Assembly: GCA_964371725.1 (NCBI GenBank)
Contig: CAYJNQ010000046.1
Location: 1-12,029 of the forward strand
Direction: 5' to 3'
Origin: JAAYCI01 sp964371725
Lineage (GTDB): Bacteria > Bacillota > Clostridia > Oscillospirales > Ruminococcaceae
DNA length: 12,029 nucleotides
The notes beneath the pieces were generated by a model, which did no database searches, was not told where the DNA came from, and saw nothing but the letters and a program-made list of their open reading frames with translations. Below are positions 6,314 to 12,029 of the stretch, one piece after another. Position numbers and translations under genes: made by a program. The number at the start of each line of letters is the position of its first letter. The first letter of the stretch is position 1.

Positions 6314-7624
6314 ATGAAAAAATTTGTAAACTGGTTAAACCATGCACCCATACGAAAAAAGTTTCTGCCTTTGCAGTGGTTTGTCATCATCAACGTATTC
6401 ATTATCAGCGTTTTTTCATTTTTTGCAATTGTCATGGTCAATTATTCCTCGCAAGCCATCATCAATACCAATGTGCGGCATAAAGAGGAGCTCAGTGCCA
6501 TCATTCGGAATATGTATGTCTGCCGTGTTTTGGGCCGAGACATCCTGTTTGCCGAAGACGAAGCCGTGAAAAATGCGTATTATGCAGATTACATTGCAGC
6601 ATTTGACTCCCTTGACCAACGCATGGAGGAATATGCCGGCTATTTAAGCGGCTCTCAACTTACAGAATTTGAACGTATTATCACCGAAAAAGATATATAC
6701 AAGAACAGTATGATCCGCTCGGCCGACATTTGGCTTGCCGGCGGCAACTATGGTGAAGCCTTGGATGCCTTGCAGGCCGTTACCCCGATTGCGAATGATT
6801 TTTTCGGAAGCATTGATACCTTTTCTTTGGAGGAAGAGCGCCTTATGAATGAGGCCCTCAACCGAAATGATGCGCTTGTCATAACCATCTTGATTTCAGG
6901 AGCCATCATCAGTGCAGCCATCATCGTCGGTGTCATCTTGTTCACAAGGTTCTTTGCAAAAAGCATGAGTACAAGTTTGATAAAGCTGGAAAAAGCGATG
7001 TCTCAAATAGCCGAAACCGGCAACATGAAAATAGAAATTCCAAGTGAATTGTACACAAGAGATGAACTTGGCAAAATTGCCACGGTTGCCAACAAAATGA
7101 AAACCATGCTGCTGGAATACTCTTTTAACGACGCCTTGACGGGCGGCTACAATGCCAAGGCCTATCATGAAGAGCTGAACGGTTTATTCTGCGGTGACGG
7201 GGACGAGCAAGAGGTTTGGTGCATCATTTCCGATATGAACAACCTAAAACTCATCAACGACAATTTGGGGCATGTGGAAGGCGACAATGCCCTGAGAAAT
7301 TCTTACTATGCCTTAAACGGAAATTTCGGAAAACACGGCAAAACCTTCCGCATTGGCGGCGATGAATTTGTGTCCCTATTAACGGGTTGCACAAAAGAGG
7401 AAATTGAGGCCATGATTGTGGATGTTACCACGCAGATAATCAAGGCAAACAAAAATGCGGTGTACAAATATTCGCTTGCCATTGGGTTCGATAAATTCAC
7501 AGGAAAAACCCTGGCCCAATATCACGAGTTCTTTAAACTTGTGGACAAAAAGATGTACGACAACAAAGTGGCCAGCAAACAGTCCCGGATGGATTCGAGA
7601 GTGATAGAACCACCGCAAAATTAA
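6314..7624 (+). CDS. Membrane diguanylate cyclase (4HB-like sensor, HAMP, GGDEF)
   Basis: This 436-residue protein probably makes cyclic di-GMP from two GTP. Order: basic N terminus, membrane segment 22-44, a helical outside domain (45-186) like four-helix-bundle sensors, membrane segment 187-211, HAMP linker (about 212-265), GGDEF domain (270-425). The cyclase core is intact: DALTGGYN (273-280), ISDMNNLKLINDNLGH (305-320) with metal Asp307, and RIGGDEF (346-352). The inhibitory I-site RxxD, expected at 339-342, reads GKHG, so this form of product feedback is probably absent. The ATG has GGAG 6 nt upstream (6304-6307). The next gene starts 28 bp after its stop with no terminator seen, suggesting co-transcription with the phosphodiesterase. 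Confidence 0.9.
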   Translation: MKKFVNWLNHAPIRKKFLPLQWFVIINVFIISVFSFFAIVMVNYSSQAIINTNVRHKEELSAIIRNMYVCRVLGRDILFAEDEAVKNAYYADYIAAFDSLDQRMEEYAGYLSGSQLTEFERIITEKDIYKNSMIRSADIWLAGGNYGEALDALQAVTPIANDFFGSIDTFSLEEERLMNEALNRNDALVITILISGAIISAAIIVGVILFTRFFAKSMSTSLIKLEKAMSQIAETGNMKIEIPSELYTRDELGKIATVANKMKTMLLEYSFNDALTGGYNAKAYHEELNGLFCGDGDEQEVWCIISDMNNLKLINDNLGHVEGDNALRNSYYALNGNFGKHGKTFRIGGDEFVSLLTGCTKEEIEAMIVDVTTQIIKANKNAVYKYSLAIGFDKFTGKTLAQYHEFFKLVDKKMYDNKVASKQSRMDSRVIEPPQN

Positions 7625-7652
7625 ATGAAAACCAGTCATTTTTCCGGAGGAG

Positions 7653-9899
7653 ATGAAGCCATTGCGAGGTAAATATCAAAAACAAATCACAGCCATTGCA
7701 ATTGTTTGCATTCTGGCGTTGATTGTGGTGAGCCTTTATATGTTTAGCCGGGGTGTGAATACACAGCTTGAAAATGCCACAGCCCAAACACTTAGCGAAA
7801 TATCCATGCAACAGGAATTCACTTTTGACGCCGAGCTCACAAACGAGCGCGACATTCTAACCAGCATTGCGGAAACGCTTGTCATCATGGGCTATAACGA
7901 AAGCCAAATTGCCGAATACCTAAGCAGTCTTGTGAAAAACAATGGTTTTATCTGCGTCATGGTTGTGGATGAAATGGGCATAGGAATGCGTGCCGGCGGG
8001 GAAATGGTCGATATTTCGGACCGCTCGTCTTTCACCGCGGCCTTGCAAGGCGATTTCACAATCTCAGAGCCGGGGGTTTCCGCGATATCTTCCGATATTG
8101 TGCTAACGGCGGCCACCCCCATTTATGAAAACGGTGAGATTGTGGGCGTTCTCGCGGCCGAATACACCGATGTTTACCTGCGCGAATTTTTAAGCGAAGC
8201 CTTCGGTGGCTCCAGCTACACGGCTGTTGTAAACCAAGAGGGCGCCATCATGCTAGAGTCGGACTATGTTTATGGCGCCGGTACAAACTTATTCGATATT
8301 TTGCTGCATTCGGTTTCTCTTGAAAACAACCGCACGCCCGAAGAGATCCTCTCGGACATTCAAAGCGGTGTGGCCGGCTCTATGCAATACAGCTACGACG
8401 GTGAAAGAAAACTGGGCGACTATCGCCCAATCGGGGTAAATAACTGGACCATTGTCACCGTTGTGCCCACCGAAATTGTGCAAGAAAGCACGGATGACAT
8501 TCTGCTTGGCATGTCCAAAGTGGCACTGGTTATCCTGTCTTGTTTCATGCTATTTATCTTCTACTTAATGTATATCGAGCGCAAAAACTACAAAACGGTA
8601 GAGCAGCTCGCCTACTACGACGAGCTTACGGGCATGTACAATTTAAGTAAACTGAAAATAGAAGCCAAAAAAATGCTGGTGGCCAGCCCCGATACAGCCT
8701 TCGTTATGGTGAAATTCGATTTTGTGAATTTTAAATCCATCAACGAGTTGTTCTCGTTCGAAAAAGGCGACGAGCTTATTAAAAAAGCCAGAGTCGTAAG
8801 CGATAGCATCCAAGACCCCTCTTTTATCATTGCCCGTGTTGGCACCGATGAATTTATGTTTTTTGGAAAATTTACCCTTTTTGAACATTTTGAAACCCAG
8901 CGCTTTCAGTTTGAGCAAATGTACAAAAGCGCAATACAAGGGCTTGAAGATTATCAGCTTTCCTTCCGCTATGGGCGGTACATCATCCCAAAAGGCGACA
9001 CCGATATCATCGAAATTGTAAACCGTGTGAACCTTGCGCACTCCAACACAAGAATCGAGGGTTTCGGCCTATTTTGTGACTATAACGAAAGCTATAAAGC
9101 CAAACTTCTTAATGAAACCGAGATGACAAATAAAATGGTTTCCGCTATGGAACACGAAGAATTTAAGGTGTATTTGCAACCCAAATTCTCTGTGCAGGGA
9201 GACAGGCTTGTGGGCGCCGAGGCCCTTGTTCGCTGGATAGAGCGAAACGGAACCATGCACTTCCCCAACGACTTTATCCCTCTGTTTGAAAGAAACGGGT
9301 TTATTTCAAAGCTGGATATTTATGTGCTTGAACACACCTGCAAGGCGGTGCAAAAATGGTACGAGGAAGGCTATGGATACCTTCGGGTTTCGGTGAACCT
9401 TTCACGAAAAAACCTATCTGACCCTGCCATTGTGGAAGAAATTGTGGCCGTGATAGACAAGTACAACATCCCGCATAAGTACATAGAAATAGAACTCACC
9501 GAGTCTGCCGCGGTGGAAAATGAAGAGGCTCTGTTCGCATTCTATTCCAAACTTCGCGCAAATAAAATCAAAACCTCCATCGACGATTTCGGTGTGGGCT
9601 ATTCTTCCCTTAGCATGTTGAAGACACTTCCCGTGGACACCCTGAAAATGGACAGAAGCTTCTTTGTGGGCGCCGATGATGCCGCGTGCAACGATAGACT
9701 CATCGACGGCATTGTGAAGTTGTCTCACAGCCTTGGTTTGTATGTTGTGGCCGAGGGCATTGAAACCACCGAACAACTTGGCATTTTAAAAGACGTGAAT
9801 TGCGATGCCGTGCAGGGTTATTTTTATTCTAAACCTCTTCCCATTTCCGATTTTGAAGAAAAATACAAGAATATTCTGCCCCCAAAATCACCTTTATAA
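7653..9899 (+). CDS. Membrane c-di-GMP phosphodiesterase (Cache, degenerate GGDEF, EAL)
   Basis: This 748-residue protein probably hydrolyses cyclic di-GMP to pGpG. Order: membrane segment 12-32; outside dCache-type sensor (about 33-280) with ISDRSSFTAALQG and ATPIYENGEIVGVLAAEY; membrane segment 288-306; GGDEF domain (about 318-475) with the altered signature RVGTDEF (395-401); EAL domain (about 495-740). The EAL site looks complete: E523-A-L, N582, E614 in ELTES, D644-D645 in DDFGVGYSS, K665, E701 in AEGIE, Q721. The GTDEF change suggests the cyclase domain is inactive and may serve as a GTP-sensing regulatory domain, as known for some GGDEF-EAL proteins. GGAGG (7646-7650) is only 2 nt from the ATG; a TTG at 7662 is a better-spaced alternative. 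Confidence 0.92.
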   Translation: MKPLRGKYQKQITAIAIVCILALIVVSLYMFSRGVNTQLENATAQTLSEISMQQEFTFDAELTNERDILTSIAETLVIMGYNESQIAEYLSSLVKNNGFICVMVVDEMGIGMRAGGEMVDISDRSSFTAALQGDFTISEPGVSAISSDIVLTAATPIYENGEIVGVLAAEYTDVYLREFLSEAFGGSSYTAVVNQEGAIMLESDYVYGAGTNLFDILLHSVSLENNRTPEEILSDIQSGVAGSMQYSYDGERKLGDYRPIGVNNWTIVTVVPTEIVQESTDDILLGMSKVALVILSCFMLFIFYLMYIERKNYKTVEQLAYYDELTGMYNLSKLKIEAKKMLVASPDTAFVMVKFDFVNFKSINELFSFEKGDELIKKARVVSDSIQDPSFIIARVGTDEFMFFGKFTLFEHFETQRFQFEQMYKSAIQGLEDYQLSFRYGRYIIPKGDTDIIEIVNRVNLAHSNTRIEGFGLFCDYNESYKAKLLNETEMTNKMVSAMEHEEFKVYLQPKFSVQGDRLVGAEALVRWIERNGTMHFPNDFIPLFERNGFISKLDIYVLEHTCKAVQKWYEEGYGYLRVSVNLSRKNLSDPAIVEEIVAVIDKYNIPHKYIEIELTESAAVENEEALFAFYSKLRANKIKTSIDDFGVGYSSLSMLKTLPVDTLKMDRSFFVGADDAACNDRLIDGIVKLSHSLGLYVVAEGIETTEQLGILKDVNCDAVQGYFYSKPLPISDFEEKYKNILPPKSPL

Positions 9900-9919
9900 C
9901 GCCAACATGAATATATTTT

Positions 9920-9943
9920 TCAAAAAAGAAATTCTTTTTTTGA
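9920..9943 (+). terminator. Weak A/T hairpin after phosphodiesterase gene
   Basis: TCAAAAAAG pairs with CTTTTTTTGA (one bulged base) around AAATT, 20 nt after the EAL gene stop. With its T-run it may be a weak terminator separating this gene from the third c-di-GMP gene, but the stem has few G-C pairs. Confidence 0.4.
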
Positions 9944-9962
9944 GCAAAACGCGTGTTCTCGC

Positions 9963-9998
9963 TTGACTTTTTGTCTTGAATTCTTTAAAGTTTATAAA
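9963..9998 (+). promoter_or_regulatory. Promoter region of third c-di-GMP gene
   Basis: TTGACT (9963-9968) is 17 bp from TAAAGT (9986-9991); an overlapping choice is TTGTCT (9971-9976), 16 bp, TATAAA (9993-9998). Either gives a start near 9998-10005, downstream of a TTG at 9976 in the open frame, so that TTG cannot be the start codon of this transcript. Confidence 0.55.
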
Positions 9999-10041
9999 AG
10001 TAGGGGTTCTTTTCGATTTCAGCGGTAAAGAAGGTGTGGCT

Positions 10042-11937
10042 TTGAAGGGTTTTGTGCAAAAGCATCGCTCATTTATCCAGATTTTCACGGTGGTATTTGT
10101 CTTTGTTTGGCTATTGGCCAGCGGTTTTTCTTTTTTCTACACCACCACCAACAACGAAATTGCCTCATTTGAGGACACCCTGGAATCGGTTGCCAAAAAC
10201 AATGCCAATTCCGTTTCTTTCTCTTTCGAAAAGTACACCCATTTTTTAATCATGATGTCTGATTTTTTGCGCAACGCAAGCTATGATGAAACCTACTTTG
10301 GCGAGGCCTTGAACGACATCAAAAACTTGGAAGATTTTTCAAACATCGCCGTGATTTTGCCAAACGGTGAATCCTATGTAACCAACGGTACTTCGCTTTC
10401 TTTGGCAAACTATCCCTTTGTAGAGCGCATGGAAAACCGAGAGACCTTCGTCTCGGAGGTTTACTACGATGAATATGCCGCCTGCAATGCGGTTTCGGTG
10501 AATGTGCCCCTCATCAGCGACGACGGCGAACTGGTTGCCTACCTTGTGGGCATTCTGGGCACAGACATCCTTTCCGGCTATTTCAACCAAACCTTTTACG
10601 ATGTGGGCGGTTATTACCTGGTTTTAGATTCCAAGGGCCACTATGTGGCGCTCAGCGATTCTGCCCATGTTGAAGATGAGAACCGCAGTTTTTGGGATCT
10701 TGCCGAAGACATTGGCTATGTGAACGATTATACATCCGAAGAACTTGTGCACAGCCTGGACACGCAAACGGCCGGTGTCACGCGTTATGCAATCGACGAT
10801 GTCAAGCGCACGGCCTATTTCACCCCCATTGCCATCAACGAATGGATGATGTACAGTGTAATTCCGGACACCATCATTTCGGTACACATCGACACCATTG
10901 TGTTCAGCGCCGTTCTTTTGATGCTGAACATCACCCTGCTTTTTTCCGTTTTGCTTTTTTTGGTCTATCGCACGCAACGCGCTTTGACGCAGTATGCCGA
11001 AGAGAACGAGAGAAATTTCCGCTTTGTGGCAGAACAAACAGACAAATGGATTGCAGAATGGGATTTTTCTGCCGAAAGTGTGAAGCTCACCGGCAAATTG
11101 CAGGCTTTTTTAGGCACGGAGAAGCATACGAAAACCATTTCGTTTGCGGCTTTGCAAAACACGGTTCACCCGGAAGACCTTTTTGTGTTCACACACATTT
11201 TAAACGCACTGAAAAACGAGCACTCCACGTCCGACGGAAAAGTGCGCCTCCGCCTGCAAAACGGCAGTTTTGTTTGGTGCATGTTGTCCGGTGTGCCCAT
11301 TCACCCCGACAAGCGCAAAAAAGCTCATAGCCGGGCCATCGGCTTCATTGAAAACATCGACGAGCTTGAAAAAGAGGCGGTTTTACTGAAAGAAATGTCG
11401 GAGCTGGATACCCTAACCAAAACCTACAACAAGGGAACCACGGAAAGCCTTATTGAAAAAACCATCGCGGTCTCCTCAAAAAACACCGACAAACACAGCC
11501 TGCTCATTCTTGATTTGGACAATTTTAAATCCATCAACGACACATTTGGCCATCAATTCGGCGACGATGTCATCCGAGAGTTGGCAAGCTACCTTTCCGG
11601 CATTGTGCGGCACAACGATGTGGTGGGACGCATCGGCGGCGACGAGTTTTTCGTTTTTTTGAAAGACACCCTGTCCGATTCCCTCGTGGTGGAAAAATGC
11701 CAAAGCATCTGCACACACTTTCACAAGAGCTATGAAAAAGATGGAAAATCCGTTTCGATATCAGCCAGCATCGGCGTGGCCAATTACCCCGCCCATGGCA
11801 CCTCCTTCTCGCAGCTGTATCAACACGCCGACATCGCTTTATACCATGTGAAAGAGCAAGGCAAAAACAACTACGAATTTTACAACAGCCAAATGCACAT
11901 CGAATATACCGCACAAAGAACACAAATCGATAGTTAA
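10042..11937 (+). CDS. Membrane diguanylate cyclase (dCache, PAS, GGDEF with I-site)
   Basis: From the TTG at 10042 the protein has 631 residues. Order: membrane segment 11-33; outside dCache-type sensor (about 34-280); membrane segment 286-309; PAS domain (about 324-440; HPEDL, SFVWCMLSGVP); GGDEF domain (454-614). Cyclase motifs are intact: DTLTKTYNK, LDLDNFKSINDTFGH with metal Asp491, and RIGGDEF (530-536). RHND (523-526), five residues before GGDEF, is a canonical inhibitory RxxD I-site, so it should make c-di-GMP and be limited by it. There is no good ATG. TTG 10042 has AAGG (10031-10034) 7 nt upstream; GTG 10054 with AAGGG 4 nt upstream is nearly as good; TTG 9976 lies within the promoter. 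Its own promoter and 3' terminator suggest a single-gene transcript. Confidence 0.9.
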   Translation: MKGFVQKHRSFIQIFTVVFVFVWLLASGFSFFYTTTNNEIASFEDTLESVAKNNANSVSFSFEKYTHFLIMMSDFLRNASYDETYFGEALNDIKNLEDFSNIAVILPNGESYVTNGTSLSLANYPFVERMENRETFVSEVYYDEYAACNAVSVNVPLISDDGELVAYLVGILGTDILSGYFNQTFYDVGGYYLVLDSKGHYVALSDSAHVEDENRSFWDLAEDIGYVNDYTSEELVHSLDTQTAGVTRYAIDDVKRTAYFTPIAINEWMMYSVIPDTIISVHIDTIVFSAVLLMLNITLLFSVLLFLVYRTQRALTQYAEENERNFRFVAEQTDKWIAEWDFSAESVKLTGKLQAFLGTEKHTKTISFAALQNTVHPEDLFVFTHILNALKNEHSTSDGKVRLRLQNGSFVWCMLSGVPIHPDKRKKAHSRAIGFIENIDELEKEAVLLKEMSELDTLTKTYNKGTTESLIEKTIAVSSKNTDKHSLLILDLDNFKSINDTFGHQFGDDVIRELASYLSGIVRHNDVVGRIGGDEFFVFLKDTLSDSLVVEKCQSICTHFHKSYEKDGKSVSISASIGVANYPAHGTSFSQLYQHADIALYHVKEQGKNNYEFYNSQMHIEYTAQRTQIDS

Positions 11938-11940
11938 ACC

Positions 11941-11972
11941 AAAGATGCCCCCTTCTAAAAGGGGGCATCTTT
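11941..11972 (+). terminator. Strong hairpin terminator after third c-di-GMP gene
   Basis: AAAGATGCCCCCTT (11941-11954) pairs perfectly over 14 bp with AAGGGGGCATCTTT (11959-11972) around CTAA, 3 nt after the stop codon. The flanking A/T ends (AAAG and CTTT) let it work in both directions. The right inverted repeat begins 5 nt later. Confidence 0.9.
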
Positions 11973-11977
11973 CCTAT

Positions 11978-12029
11978 TTAATGCCCACTGAACAAGCAGA
12001 AAATGACATATACAGAATTTAAAATGTCA
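11978..12029. repeat. Right copy of 52-bp terminal inverted repeat
   Basis: It is the inverted counterpart of 1-52, with 51 of 52 positions identical. It starts 5 nt after the terminator and runs to the last base. Read on the plus strand it encodes the same short peptide (MPTEQAENDIYRI then stop) that ends the truncated M20 frame, which shows that this peptide comes from the repeat and not from the M20 family. Confidence 0.9.

Noticed and set aside
10692..11330. 212-residue plus-strand frame inside the third cyclase gene
   Set aside because: Cys/His/Arg-rich shadow frame within a gene whose domains are unmistakable.
1..12029. Complete transposon, prophage, CRISPR array or toxin-antitoxin system
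   Set aside because: No transposase, integrase, phage gene, regularly spaced direct repeats or toxin/antitoxin-like pair was found on either strand.

Overview
The window looks like chromosomal or metagenomic DNA of a low-to-mid-GC Gram-positive anaerobe, most likely class Clostridia. This rests on strong AGGAGG-type ribosome binding sites, TTGACA/TATAAT-like promoters, a YitT-family protein, a cytidylate-kinase-like domain of the type common in Clostridia, and membrane-anchored GGDEF/EAL proteins with Cache sensors. No rRNA, tRNA, CRISPR array, integrase or transposase was found.

Layout. Bases 1-52 and 11978-12029 are inverted copies of one 52-bp repeat (51/52 identical), so the window starts and ends in the same sequence facing opposite ways. 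The left copy cuts off an M20-type amidohydrolase gene (8-601, minus), which loses its second half and stops inside the repeat. A divergent gene (741-2777, plus) encodes a MATE-type transporter fused to a cytidylate-kinase-like domain. It converges on a YitT-family membrane protein (2865-3746, minus), with a hairpin terminator between them. YitT has its own promoter and a hairpin in its 5' leader. Upstream on the same strand lies a multi-membrane-span protein resembling GT-C glycosyltransferases (4053-5942, minus).

The right half is a cyclic-di-GMP cluster read left to right: a HAMP-GGDEF diguanylate cyclase lacking the inhibitory I-site (6314-7624), a Cache-degenerate GGDEF-EAL protein with an intact phosphodiesterase site (7653-9899), and a Cache-PAS-GGDEF cyclase with an intact I-site (about 10042-11937). 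The first two probably form one transcript. The third has its own promoter and ends in a strong hairpin terminator next to the right repeat. Each protein has two predicted membrane segments flanking an outside sensory domain, so the cluster could let several external signals raise or lower the same second messenger. The glycosyltransferase-like gene is divergent from the cluster across a 371-bp region holding two facing promoters and two dyads; a link between c-di-GMP and surface glycan is possible but is inference only.

The most unusual points are the inverted repeats at both ends (mobile cassette, dispersed MITE-like repeat or assembly break), the transporter-kinase fusion, and the graded set of three c-di-GMP enzymes. 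No clearly new defence or mobile system could be supported.
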